This document shows, one piece after another, positions 1-9,729 of a stretch of DNA of 31,468 nt. This DNA comes from Penium margaritaceum. Lineage: Eukaryota; Streptophyta; Zygnematophyceae; Desmidiales; Peniaceae. A program made the position numbers and the translations under genes. The stretch spans positions 62,027-93,494 of the forward strand of contig SZWC01009415.1 in assembly GCA_023375785.1 (NCBI GenBank). The letters run 5' to 3'. Under the pieces are notes generated by a model. It saw only the letters and a program-made list of their open reading frames with translations, made no database searches and was not told the origin of the DNA. Position 1 is the first letter of the stretch, and every line of letters starts with the position of its first letter.

Positions 1-488
1 GACCTAGAGAGCTAGAGAATGCTCTCATGGCACACTCCTAGTGGTCACATCACCCACGAATCCATAGAGAATCGCCATGTGTCCATGGCTAGCACACAAG
101 GATCTCACCTCACCTAAAAAGTAAGGAGAGGTACCTTTATCCTAGTCAGCACACTCTGACAAGGCAATCCTAAGACCAAGGACCTTTTTGGATATTTTTC
201 CCATCAGGTCTTGACCCTGGACCTTTTGCCTTTTTCTTTTCTCAGCCTAAGGCATGGAGCCATCGCTCATGGCCACCCAGACATCAGCGGTCCATGACGC
301 TTGAAACTTTGAAAATTCATATCTCCAAATCCGACCGTTGGATCGACCTGAAACTTGGACCGAAGATAATTTGCCAGCTGATCTTTCCAATGGTGAAGAC
401 GGATTGACAATCGGAGCAAGCATTTGGATGTTTCCTGGAACTTGTTTCTGTGGACCTGAAACTGAGCCGGATGGCTCCTTTCCCAACA
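1..488 (-). repeat. 3' LTR of element A (partial)
   Basis: This matches 5643-6130 closely and in the same orientation. Read on the minus strand it begins TGTTGGGAAAGG at 488, next to the purine tract. The window starts about 250 bp inside the LTR, so the R-U5 end and the left target duplication are not visible. Confidence 0.9.
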
Positions 489-489
489 A

Positions 490-500
490 TCTCCCACTTT
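490..500 (-). other. Polypurine tract of element A
   Basis: The minus strand reads AAAGTGGGAGA, then one T, then the LTR start TGTTGG. The same tract precedes the 3' LTRs of D (20390-20400), H (AAAATGGGAGA) and C (AATGTGGGAGA). It is the expected plus-strand DNA primer. Confidence 0.8.
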
Positions 501-507
501 GCCGCAG

Positions 508-1253
508 TCAGAGTAGGCTGAGTCCACATGCCTTCATGCAGAACTGCTACTTCTCACGCATCACCTGCTTGGTGCAGAAATCAGCGACCTGCCTGCTGGT
601 TGGAGTAAACTCCAGCTTGATAGCACCCTCCTGCACCATGTGCCTGATGAAGTGATATGCGATGTCAATGTGCTTGGTCCGTGCATGGTGCTCAGGATTC
701 TTGGTGAGTGCGATTGCGCTCTGGTTGTCAACGCGCATAGGAACTGGAACTGCTACACTCCCACTCATCTCCGCCATGAGACGCTGGAGCCAAACTACTT
801 CTTTGGCTCCAAAGCTGAGAGAGACGTACTCAGCTTCTGTGCTCGAGGTGGCCACGACCACCTGTCGCTTGCTGTACCAACTGATGGCACCTCCATTCAT
901 GAGAAACACGTGTCGAGAGATGGACTTGCGCGTCTCATCATTTGAAGCCCAATCTGCATCTGTGTAGCCGATGATGCTGTTGTCGTTGCCGTTGTAGGTG
1001 ATGCCGATATTGATGGTTCCAGCAAGGTAGCGGAAGATCCGCTTCAATGCCTTCTGGTACCGCGGCCTTCTGGTCCGGGATTCGCCATGTGTTGGCTCAC
1101 AGCGCTCACAGCTTGTGCGAGGTCTGGCCTGGTTGCCACCATCAGGTACATGAGACTGCCGACGGCGCTCTGGTACTTCTGCTGCTCAGCTGCATCTGGC
1201 TCTCCACTGAAGCTCACGAGGTACTACCGCATCTCCAGCGGCGTGGCGATGGG
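508..1253 (-). pseudogene. Element A RT C-terminus and RNase H (broken)
   Basis: This is the copia-type RNase H, which removes template RNA during reverse transcription. The 547-1047 open stretch keeps the family motifs in order: GYTDADWAS, STEAEYVSL, RVDNQSA and HIDIAYHFIR, which supply the four acidic residues. Just upstream the frame is broken. There is a TAA at 1254, a TAG (from CAG) at 1224-1226, and a short direct duplication of ACCAGAAGGC near 1050-1075 that shifts the frame. Another CAG-to-TAG stop lies at 547-549, a few codons before the natural terminator at 508-510. The domain looks well preserved but cannot be made as part of the polyprotein. Confidence 0.85.
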
Positions 1254-2111
1254 TTAGGCCTTTACCATGCCGAACCGCTGCAGGACATCCTTGATATAGC
1301 GACGTTGTTGTAGCGAGAGAGAGCGTGATTTGCAGTCACGCGTGATCAGGATGCCGAGGAAGTATGACGCCTCCCCGAGATCAGACATCTGGAAACGCTC
1401 ATGCATGGCCTCCTTGAACTCCTGCAGTGCAGACATGCTGTTGGAAAGGAGGAGCATGTCATCCACATAGACAATGATGATGAGGATCTCATGCTCATGC
1501 TGCCAGCGATACACGCTATAGTCGCACTCGCTGCGCTCAAACCCCATGCACTGCAACGCCGCATCCAACTTCTGGTTCCAAGCACGTGACGCTTGCTTGA
1601 GGCCGTACAGCGACTTCTCCATCTTGTAAACCAGGTACTCCTGGCCATCTATGACGAACCCCTCTGGCTGCTCCATGTAGATCTCTACCTCCAAGTCACC
1701 ATTCAAGAATGCCGTCTTGACATCCATGTGGTGAACCTCGAAGTCCCCAGCTGCTGCATAAGAGAGGAGCATGCGCACATAGGCAAACTTTGCAACAGGG
1801 GCAAACGTTTCTATGGAGTCGATGCCCTCTTGCTGTGAGTAGCCCTTGGCGACCAGCCTCGCCTTGTACTTTTCCAGGTTACCATCTGCTCCCCGCTTCT
1901 TCTTGAACACCCACTTGCACTTGATCACCTTACGTCCAGGTGGATGCTCAGTCAGCTCCCATGTGCCGTTATCCAGCTGCGACTGTATCTCTTGCTGCAT
2001 GGCTTGCGTCCAATCTGCTGCGTCCGGTGCAGTCATGGCCGCCTTGTATGACGTTGGCTCATCTGAATCTGCTGCAACTGCGACGTTCATCTGTTCTGGT
2101 TTCTGCAGCAT
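1254..2111 (-). pseudogene. Element A reverse transcriptase
   Basis: This is the copia reverse transcriptase (RVT_2 type), open for 285 codons. It has the conserved start (CKWVFKKKRGADG, YKARLVAKGYSQQEGID), the first catalytic Asp in MDVKTAFLNGDLE, the SLYGLKQASRAWNQ block and the YVDDMLLL catalytic box at about 1449-1469. All three catalytic aspartates are present, making this the best-preserved RT in the window. It is separated from integrase only by a TAG at 2112-2114, where relatives read TGG, and ends at a TAA at 1254-1256 just before the RNase H linker. The ATG at 2111 is simply the first Met after the stop, not a true start. Confidence 0.9.
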
Positions 2112-3284
2112 CTAGAAATGGCCGCGCTCACCAGTCTTGTAACACACCCTAAGAGGGTACCTGCATCCTGGTGCTAGAGCATTAGCGGGCGGTTGGCGCG
2201 GTGCTGCTCGTACAACTGATGCTGCTGGTGGTGCTATATCTCCCTCCTTTGCTTCTGCTGGTGAGGCTGCTGTATCTGCTGCATCAGACATGGGAGAGTA
2301 GAGTGATTCTCCTACTGTCACAGTAGAGGAAGAATTTGGAAAGACTGGGTCAGGAAGGATTTTTGCTCCCACTGTCTCGTCAACTGCTGGTTCTGCTGCC
2401 TCTTCACAGACAATGTTGGTACCGATGACGTTGCTCTCATTGAAGACGATATCCATGGAGATGATGACGTGGCCTGTATCCCTCTCGTAGAGGGGATAGG
2501 CCTTGCTTGCCACTTTGTAGCCAATCATCAGCATCTGCGCACTCTTTGCATCCCATTTCTGCCGCTTCTCCTTGGGCACGTGCATCTGCGCTAGGCTGCC
2601 AAATGCTTGGAGATGACCCACGCTCGGTTTCTTGCCGAACCATGCCTCGTATGGCGTCATCTGCTCCAGCGCCTTAGTTGGATTGCGGTTCTTGATGTAG
2701 ACCGCAGTGCTCACGGCTTCAGCCCAGAAGTCATAGGTCAGCCAAGCCGCGTGCAGCATGGAGCGCACCGACTCCACAATGGTACGGTTGGCGCGTTCTG
2801 CTACACCGTTTTGCTGCAGCGAGTACGGCGTGGTACGTTGCGCCTTGATGCCAGCTGCTGCGAGGTAGTCCTGGAACTCCTTGCTCAGGTACTCTCCACC
2901 GCGATCGCTGTGTAGCGCCTTGATCTTCTTTCCAGTCTGGTTCTCCACCATGGCCTTGAACTTCTTGAACCTGTCAAAGCACCTGTCCTTGGAAGGAAGG
3001 AAGTATACAGCAGTGTAACGGCTGAAATCATCAATAAAGGTCAGGAAATACCTAGAGCCTCCAAAGCTCTGGGTCTGCATCGGTCCGAACAAGTCCGTGT
3101 GGACCAGCTCCGACACCTCCTTAGCACGCTCCCCTGCTCCAGAGAACGCCTCCCGGTGCTGCTTCCCCTCCAAACAGCTGATGCACAACTGCTGCTCAAT
3201 GTTAGAGATGGTAGGCATGTCACGCACCATTTGCTTTGCTTGAAGCTGCTGCAAGGAGCGCATGCCGATGTGGCCGTAGTGCGC
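2112..3284 (-). pseudogene. Element A integrase and integrase-RT linker
   Basis: This integrase would insert the cDNA into the host genome. From the N-terminus it shows most of the HHCC zinc site (HAHYGH then CISC), then the DDE core: Asp in HTDLFGP, Asp in SDRGGEY and Glu in NGVAERANRT. The C-terminal copia block (TPYEAWFGKKPSVGHL, KRQKWDAKS) and a Ser/Ala/Pro-rich linker follow, ending in RYPLRVCYKTGERGHF. A TGA at 3285-3287 replaces the Trp codon just before the first zinc-site His, separating the domain from protease. Otherwise this integrase is nearly intact (383 codons open). Confidence 0.88.
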
Positions 3285-3806
3285 ATGTCAGATCTCGCCG
3301 TCTGTCGCCTGCACCACTACTGCAAGACTCTGCTCACGCGGGATCTTGGTCGCCCCCAGCAGGCGGTACATGTCACCCTCCTTCACCGATCTGGCCAACT
3401 CCTCTCCTGTATCCTTGTTGAGGATGTAGTCATAGTCATCATCGAAGACGACGCGTAGTCCTGTGTTTGTAAGAGAGGAGACTGAGAGGAGATTGAATGC
3501 AGCATCAGGTACATACAGCACGCCATGGAACACTCCCACTTCAATGCCACGTGGGGTCTCCAACCACATCTCCACAATCCCAATCCCCTCAGCATACACC
3601 ACCCGACCATCACCCAAAGCGATAGGATAGGGAGGGATGGACAACAGCTGCGTAAACCACTCCTTGTGGTGCATCAGACTCTTGGTACACCCAAAGTCTT
3701 TGTACCACACCAGATCCGCCTTCTCCTTTTGCGACATGTCAGACTTCGCCATGAAGAGGCGGTTGCACACCTCCTTGGCTACGTTCATGTTGCCTAAGTG
3801 GCGCAC
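3285..3806 (-). pseudogene. Element A protease and pre-integrase spacer
   Basis: This is the retropepsin-like aspartic protease that would cut the copia polyprotein. The active-site region reads WYKDFGCTKSL, where D has DSGC, so the DSG signature is damaged (Ser to Phe). Downstream are the usual pre-integrase features: FHGVLYVPDAAFNLLSVSSL and a MYRLLGATK segment. It is in the same frame as gag and integrase, so gag-pol was originally one continuous frame without a programmed frameshift. It is closed by a TGA at 3285-3287. Confidence 0.82.
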
Positions 3807-4746
3807 ACCAGCCTGGTTTTGCTGCTGCTGCTACTGCTGACGGTGCTGTGAGTGCTGTTGCTGTTGCTTTGGAGATTGCTGCTTTTGCTGCTGCTGCTAC
3901 TGCTCCTTCTGGTCCCTCTTGAACTTGATGTACTCTTTCTTGTAGTACCCCTCTTTCTGACAATAATGGGACTTGCCCTTCTTCTTGCCTCTCTGCTGCC
4001 CGGACTGTTGCTACTGCTGGTTGCGTGAGCCCATCGCCATGAAAGCTGCTTCACTGTTGCTGTTGCCGCCATTGCGCTTTGCTGCATTGCGACGCAATTC
4101 CACCTGCACCAGGTGTGTGCAGATGAAGTCGAGGTCGAGAGTTGGCTGGCACTCCAGCGTCTCTCGCACCGTGTCGTAGCTGGTTGGGAGTCCCCTCAGC
4201 AAGAGGAGGATGAAGCGCGTCTCTTCCACATGGTTGCCGGCCGCTCAGCTGCTTCGCCAGCTCCTTGGCCCTGTCTAGATACGCCTCCATCCCTTCACCA
4301 CCCTGCATTTTCAGCGCCATCATCTTTTCCTCCAAAAGCATGAGGAATGCAGGATCCTTGCTCTCATACTTCTTGCACAATGTGTCCCACCCCTCCTTTG
4401 CAGTAGCCTTATCACTCACGTACTGAAGATGCGGGTTGGAGATGGTGTTGACAAGCAACCTGTAGGCCTGCCTGTCCTTCTTCTTCCACTCCTTATACGC
4501 CGCCGCTGCAGTTGTAGATGAACTTGCATCTGTTGCACCTTTCTGCGGCGTCTTCCACGCCACCACCTGCGCTGCGGTGATGCCTTTTGCCTGTGGAGGC
4601 GGAGCGCTCTCGTCGCCGCTCACCACCTCCCTCAAGCCCCTCTCCTCCAAAAGGAGGCGGGTACGGATCTTCCAAAATGTGAAGTTGGCGTGTCCTTCCA
4701 GCCTATCCTAGGGCTGGGCTGCTGTTACCACGCCTGCTGCTGCCAT
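3807..4746 (-). pseudogene. Element A gag with poly-Q tract (broken)
   Basis: Gag is the capsid/nucleocapsid protein. The start at 4746 (MAAAGVVTAAQ) matches the starts in D and F. The UBN2-like gag core follows (RLLLEERGLREVVSGDE, AYRLLVNTISNPHLQYVSD, GWDTLCKKYESKDPAFLMLLEEK). A TAG lies at 4708-4710, and a 2 bp deletion near 4244 shifts the frame. The zinc knuckle has lost three of its four ligands: it reads SHYC...GYY..EY instead of CHYC...GHY..EC. A CAG-rich tract (about 3817-3905) encodes glutamines between the knuckle and the protease and contains TAG codons. Confidence 0.85.
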
Positions 4747-5378
4747 TTTGAGCTTTGGTGATGCTCAACGCTGCCCTTGGGTGGCGGCGCTACCCCTGCT
4801 TCTGCTGCTGCTTCTGCCAGAAATCTGTCTGACAGAAAATGGACTGTAGATGCCAGCAGACTGGGAATTTGGAAAGACTGAGCCCACCACTGGAAAATTC
4901 AGCTCAAAACCTTTCAGATCGCCTAATAAAATAGGGTCATCAACAGGGGATTTTGAAAGATATGCCCTCTTGAAAACAGGGTGTGCTTTTTCTCCTACTC
5001 CAACTCAGACCAGCCAGCTTGTAAACGGCGTTTCTCCCAAACGAATTGATGGACTTCAAATATTTTTGCACCAATAGGAAGCTTAGGAAAAATACTACAA
5101 ATCTCATGTGCCACTTTTTAAATTTGATAAAGAAACTAGAGAGTTATGGTCATCACAAGGCGACAGTCTTACTCATAAAGAAGAGTGTAGCCCTGGCCGA
5201 CCTCGTTTTGAGCATAACTCTCAATCCGACCATTTGATTGTCGCGATTTTGGGCTCGTTGGAAAGCTTGTCTCACAAAATTGAAGATTAAGTGGTCAATC
5301 GTTAAATTTGGTCAAGGTTTGACCCTAACCCGTCACTCTCAAAGTGACGGCCTGTGGTAGCTGAATCTGGCAGAATCT
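4747..5378 (-). other. Untranslated leader of element A
   Basis: This is the roughly 630 bp non-coding leader between primer site and gag. It matches the leaders of B, C, D and F, including a segment with TTTTGAAAGATATGCCCTC and one around GAGTTATGGTCATCACAAGG. It has no credible ORF. It probably carries packaging signals, which is inference. Confidence 0.8.
5330..5350 (-). other. Conserved leader hairpin (element A)
   Basis: CCGTCACT and AGTGACGG form a perfect 8 bp stem around a 5 nt loop, about 30 bp downstream of the primer site in the transcript sense. The same hairpin occurs in the leaders of D and F, and with one mismatch in B and C. Confidence 0.65.
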
Positions 5379-5391
5379 GGCTCTAATACCA
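5379..5391 (-). other. Primer binding site (tRNA-iMet type), element A
   Basis: The minus strand reads TGGTATTAGAGCC, one mismatch from the canonical TGGTATCAGAGCC complementary to initiator tRNA-Met. It starts two bases after the LTR, as in typical copia elements. Confidence 0.85.
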
Positions 5392-5393
5392 AA

Positions 5394-6130
5394 TGTTGGA
5401 TCTGGAGGAGAGAGGGAGCCTTGGAGCAGCGAGCATGTGGGACTGAAAGGACATCACTAGTGCTGAAGAATGGTTGTTCAATCACTTAAAATGATGGAGT
5501 ACATATAGAGCTAGAGCTTGGACAAGTCAGCCCTCTCATAAGCCACACCACGTAGCCATGGAGGCTAAGGCTCACACACTAGAGTCCACAATCTCACACA
5601 AGGGAGGAAATCAGCCTAAAACTCAGGCTGACCAGTCACCCACGACCTAGAGAGCTAGAGAATGCTCTCATGGCACACTCCTAGTGGTCACATCACCCAC
5701 AAACCCATGGAGAATCGCCATGTGTCCATGGCTAGCACACAAGGATCTCACCTCTATTAAAAAGTAAGGAGAGGTACCTTTATCATAGTCAGCACACTCT
5801 GACAAGGCAATCCTAAGACCAAGGACCTTTTTGGATATTTTTCCCATCAGGTCTTGACCCTGGACTTCTTGCCTTTTTCTTTTCTCAGGCTAAGGCATGG
5901 AGCCATCGCCCATGGCCACCCAGACGTCGGCGGTCCATGACCCCCAAAACTTCGAAATTCATATCTCCTAATCCGACTGTTGGATCGACCTGAAACTTGG
6001 ACGGTAGATAATTTGCCAGCTGATCTTTCCAATGGTGAAGACGGATCGACAATCAGAGCAGGCATCTAGATGTTTCCTGGAACTTGATCCTGTGGACCTG
6101 GAACTGAGCCGGATGGTTTTTTTCCCAACA
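5394..6130 (-). repeat. 5' LTR of element A
   Basis: A complete 737 bp LTR; the plus-strand view starts TGTTGGATCTGG and ends TTTCCCAACA. On the minus strand it carries the family's TATA-like TATATGTAC. The flank at 6131-6135 (GTACT) is the predicted target duplication, and pol sequence of element H begins there. Confidence 0.92.
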
Positions 6131-6416
6131 GTACTAGAGCACCAGTGGCAGTCTAATGTTCCTGATGGTGGCAACAAGGCCAGACCTCGCACAGACTGTG
6201 AGTACTGTGAGCGAGCACATGGCGAATCCCGGATTTGAGCACTAGAAGACAGTGAAGTGGATCTTCCGCTACCTTGCTGGAACCATCAATATCGGCTTCA
6301 CCTACAAAGGCAACAATAACAGAATCATCGGCTACACATATGCAGATTGGGCTTCAAATCTTGAGGACTGCAAGTCCATCTCACGACATGTCTTCCTCAT
6401 GAATGGCGGGGCCATC
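6131..6416 (+). pseudogene. Element H RT/RNase H connection (5' piece)
   Basis: The translation matches D's connection region: VATRPDLAQTVS, then HMANPG, VKWIFRYLAGTINIGFTY and MNGGAI. A CAG-to-TAG stop lies at 6243-6245. The first RNase H catalytic Asp is lost (GYTYADWAS where D has GYTDADWAS). The fragment begins exactly at the end of A's LTR and ends at LTR X. Confidence 0.85.
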
Positions 6417-7155
6417 ACTCGGAACTAGAGGAGAGAGGGAGCCTTGGAGCAGCGAGCATGTGGGACTGAAAAGGCATCAATTGTACAGAAGAATGGTTGT
6501 TGAATCACTCAAAATGATGGAGTACATATAGAGCTAGAACTTGGGTAAGTCAACCCTCTCACAAGCCACACCACTTAGCCATGGAGGCTAAGGCTCACAC
6601 ACTAGAGTCCATAATCTCACACAAGAGAGGAAATCAGCCTAGTAATCAGCCTGACCACTCACACACAACCTAGAGAGCTAGAAAATGCTCTCATGGTTCA
6701 CTCCTAGTGGTCGGATAACCCACAATCCCATGGAGAATCGCCATGTGTCCATGGCTCGCATACAAGGATCTCACCTCACGTCAAAAGTAAGAAGAGGTAC
6801 CTTTTTCCTAGTTAGCACACTCTGACAAGGCAATCCAAGAATCTAGGACCTTTCTGGATATTTCTCCCATCAGGTCTTGACCCTGGACCCCTTGCTCTTT
6901 TTCTTTTTTCAGGCTAAGGTCTGGAGCCATCGCCCATGGTCACCCAGACACTGGCGGTCCATGACCCCGGAAACATTGAAAATTCATATTTCTCAATTCG
7001 ATTGTTGGATCGGCCTGAAACTGGGATCGTAGATAATTTGTCACCTGATCTTCTCAATGGTTAAGTTGGATCGACGATCAAAGCAAGCATCTGGTAGATT
7101 CATGAAACTTACTCCTGTGGACCTAAAACTGAGCCACATTGCTGCTTTCCCAACA
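6417..7155 (-). repeat. Lone LTR X inserted in H RNase H
   Basis: About 739 bp of family LTR in minus orientation. It ends CCAACA at 7155; at the left edge the expected TGTTGGAACT reads ACTCGGAACT. No internal element sequence is attached, so it is a solo LTR left by LTR-LTR recombination, or an isolated fragment. About 15 bp of the H RNase H is missing at the left junction and no clean target duplication is visible. Confidence 0.8.
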
Positions 7156-7506
7156 AATGGCAGGTGGTTGAGGCTACCTCAAGTATGGAAGCTGATTACG
7201 TCTCTCTCAGCTTTGGAGTCAAGAAAGCAGTTTGACTTCAATATCTCATGGCGGAGATGAGTGGAAGTACAGCAGTTCCGCATCGACAACCATAGCATAA
7301 TCGCACTCGGTAAGAATCCCGAGCATCATAGACGCACAAAATACATTAACATTGCAGATCATTTCATCAGGCGCATGGTGTAGGAGGATGCTATCAAGTT
7401 GGAATTCAGTCCAACCAACAAGTAGGTCGCTAATTTTAGCACCAAGCCAATAACCTGTGAGAAGCAGTAGTTCTGCATGAAGGCATGTCGACTCAGCCCA
7501 CCGTGA
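7156..7506 (+). pseudogene. Element H RNase H (3' piece)
   Basis: This continues the RNase H after X: WQVVEATSS, DYVSLSFG, then KNPEHHRRTKYINIADHFIRRMV and KLEFSPTNK. Stops are TGA for Trp near 7228 and three CAG-to-TAG changes at 7381-7383, 7423-7425 and 7468-7470. The natural terminator is the TGA at 7504-7506, matching D's end. Confidence 0.85.
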
Positions 7507-7513
7507 CTAGGGC

Positions 7514-7524
7514 AAAATGGGAGA
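7514..7524 (+). other. Polypurine tract of element H
   Basis: AAAATGGGAGA, one base before the 3' LTR. It differs from D's tract by one base. Confidence 0.7.
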
Positions 7525-7525
7525 T

Positions 7526-8244
7526 TATTTGGAAAGGAGTCATCTTGCTCAGTTTCAGTTCTAAAGGAGCAAGTTCCAGGAAACTACAAGATGCGTACTC
7601 TGATCGTCAATCCGACTTCACCATTAGAAAGATCAGGTGAATAATTATCCAGGGTCCAAGTTTCAGGCTGATCCAACAGTCAGATTGAGAGATGAATTTT
7701 TGAAGTTTTCGGGGTCATGGACCGCTGGTATGTGGGTGACCATGGGCGATGGCTCCATGCCTTAGCCTGAGAAAGAAAAAATACAAGAGATCTAGTGTCA
7801 AGACCTGATGGAAGAAATATCCAAAAAGATCCTAGATTCTTGGATTGCTTTGTCAGAACGTATTGACTTGGAAAAAGGTACCTCTCCTTCCTTTTTAGGC
7901 GAGGTGAGATCCTTGTGTACTAGCCATGGACACATGACGATTCTCCATGGGATTGTGGGTTATGTGACCACTAGGAGTGTGCCATGAGAGCATTCTCTAG
8001 TTCTCTAGGTCGTGTGTGAGAGATCAACCTGATTGCTAGGTTGATTTCCTCTCTTCTATGAGATTATGGACTCAAGTATGTGAGCCTTAGCCTCCACGGC
8101 AAAGTGGTGTGGCTTGTGAGAGGGCTGACTTGCCCAAGCTCTAGCTCTATATGTATTCTATCATTTTGAGTGATTCAATAATCATTCTTCAGTACAACAG
8201 ATGCCCTTTCAGTCCGACATGCTCGCTGCTTGACGGCTCCCTCC
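7526..8244 (+). repeat. 3' LTR of element H (end truncated)
   Basis: A plus-oriented family LTR starting with a mutated TATTTGG for TGTTGG. It runs through the TATA-like TATATGTA near 8149 to GGCTCCCTC. The expected ending CTCCTCCAGATCCAACA is absent. The sequence passes instead into element B pol within a CT-rich homology (8237-8250). Confidence 0.85.
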
Positions 8245-8664
8245 CTCCTCTGCTTCTGCCGATGAGGCTGTTGTATCTGCTGCATCAGACATGGGAGAGT
8301 AGAGTGATTCTCCTACTATCACAGTAGAGGAAGGATCAGGGAAGACTGGGTCAGGAAGCATTTCTGTCCCTACTGTCTCGTCAGCTGCTGGTTCTGCTGC
8401 CTCTTCACAGACAATGTTGGTGCCGATGACGTTGCTCTCGTTGAAGACGACATCCCTGGGGATGATGATGTCGCCTGCATCCCTCTTGTAGAGGCGATAG
8501 GCGTTGCTCACCACGTTGTAGCCAATCATCAGCATTTGCGAACTCTTTGCGTCCCACTTCTGCCGCTTCTCCTTGGACACGTGTATGTGCGCCAAGCTGC
8601 CAAATGCTCGGAGATAACCCACGCTCGGTTTCTTTCCGAACCATGTCTCGTACAGCGTCATCTG
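8241..8664 (-). pseudogene. Element B integrase C-terminus and linker
   Basis: Continues integrase after a TAG at 8665-8667: TLYETWFGKKPSVGYL, KRQKWDAKSSQMLMIGY, then an acidic linker with SLYSPMSDAADTTASSAEAEE. The reading frame runs on into LTR-derived codons after about 8241, so its last residues are not real pol. Confidence 0.8.
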
Positions 8665-9399
8665 CTACAGTACCTTTGTTGGACTGCGGTTCTTGATGTA
8701 GACCGCAGTGCTCACGGCTTCAGCCCAGAAGTCGTAGGTCAGCCAAGACGCGTGCAGCATGGAGTGCGCCGACTCCACAATGATACGATTGGCGTGTTCT
8801 GCTACACCGTTCTGCTGCCGAGAGTATGGCGCGGAACGCTGCGCCTTGATGCCAGCTGCTGCGAGATAGTCCTGGAACTCCTTGCTCAGGTACTCTCCAC
8901 CGCGATCGCAGCGCAACGCCTTGATTTTCTTGCCAGTCTGGTTCTCCACCATGGCCTTGAACTCCTTGAACCTGTCAAAGTATTGGTCCTTGGAAGGAAG
9001 GAAGTACACAACAGTGTAACGGCTGAAATCATCAATGAAGGTCAGGAAATACCTAGAGCCTACAAAGCTCAAGGTCTGCATCGGTCCGCACAAGTCCGTG
9101 TGGACCAGCTCCAATACCTCTTTCGCACGCTCCCCTGATCCACAGAACGCCTCCCGGTGCTGCTTCCCCTCCAAACAGCCGATGCACAACCGCTGCTCAA
9201 AGTTAGAGATGGTAGGCAGGTCACACACCATCTGCTTTGCTTGAAGCTGCTGCAAGGCGCGCATGCCGATGTGACCATAGCGCGCATGCCAGATCTCGCC
9301 ATCTGTCGCCTGCACCACTACTGCAAGACTCTGCTCACGCGGGATCTTAGTCATCCCCAGCAGGCGGTACATGACGCCCTCCTTCACCGACCTGGCCAA
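8665..9399 (-). pseudogene. Element B integrase (zinc domain and catalytic core open)
   Basis: This is the best-preserved integrase core in the window: about 244 codons open in one frame. It has the complete HHCC site (WHARYGH, then CIGC) and all three catalytic residues (HTDLCGP, CDRGGEY, NGVAEHANR). The residue after Glu-Ala context is His where relatives have Arg (AERANR), outside the triad. The frame is shared with gag upstream but interrupted by a TGA at 9406 (GGA in relatives), and it closes at a TAG where D reads GAG. The same TAG occurs in element C at 14475-14477. Confidence 0.88.
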
Positions 9400-9405
9400 C
9401 TCCTC

Positions 9406-9729
9406 TCATGTATCCTTGTTGAGGATGTAGCCATAGTCATCATCGAAGACGACGCGCAGTCCTGTGTTTGTAAGAGAGGAGACTGAGAGGAGGTTGAATA
9501 CAGCATCAGGTACATACAGCGCGCCGTGGAATACGCCTACTTCAATGCCACATGGGGTCTCCAACCACATCTCCACAATCCCAATCCCCTCAGCATAAAC
9601 CACCCGATCATCACCCATAGCGATAAGACGGGGAGGGATGGACAGCAGCTGCGCAAACCACTGCTTGTGTTGTATGAGGCTCTTGGTACACCTTGAGTCC
9701 TTTTACCATGCGAAATCCGCCTTCTTCAT
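9406..9729 (-). pseudogene. Element B protease region (broken)
   Basis: The active-site region reads W-stop-KDSRCTKSL, so the Gly of DSG is Arg and a stop precedes it. After that come MWLETPCGIEVGVFHGALYVPDAVFN and SSLTNTGLRVVFDDDYGYILNKDT, the conserved pre-integrase spacer. A CAG-to-TAG change at 9730-9732 separates it from gag. Confidence 0.8.

Larger units (their letters stand above)
1..6130 (-). mobile_element. Ty1/copia element A (3' LTR cut by window start)
   Basis: On the minus strand the order is 5' LTR (5394-6130), primer site, leader, gag, protease, integrase, reverse transcriptase, RNase H, purine tract and 3' LTR (1-488). Integrase before reverse transcriptase is the Ty1/copia order. 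By comparison with the 5' LTR, about 250 bp of the 3' LTR lie left of the window. The gag-pol frame has several stops, a 2 bp loss in gag and a small duplication before RNase H, so the copy is not autonomous. Its right end sits inside the pol of element H, which continues at 6131. Confidence 0.9.
6131..8244 (+). mobile_element. Copia element H remnant (pol end and 3' LTR)
   Basis: A plus-strand copy of the same family, left-truncated in this window by insertion of A. It has the RT/RNase H connection, an RNase H split by LTR X, a purine tract and a 3' LTR whose last bases are replaced by the B junction. The rest of H should lie to the left of A, outside the window. Confidence 0.85.

Noticed and set aside
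338..655. Plus-strand ORF of 105 codons over the A LTR and pol end
   Set aside because: It runs antisense across an LTR and RNase H. The same frame recurs at 12121 and 20235 because the LTR recurs, and it shows no protein family motif.
8536..9138. Plus-strand ORF of 200 codons antisense to B integrase
   Set aside because: A shadow of a strongly conserved integrase on the minus strand; the codon pattern is explained by that gene.
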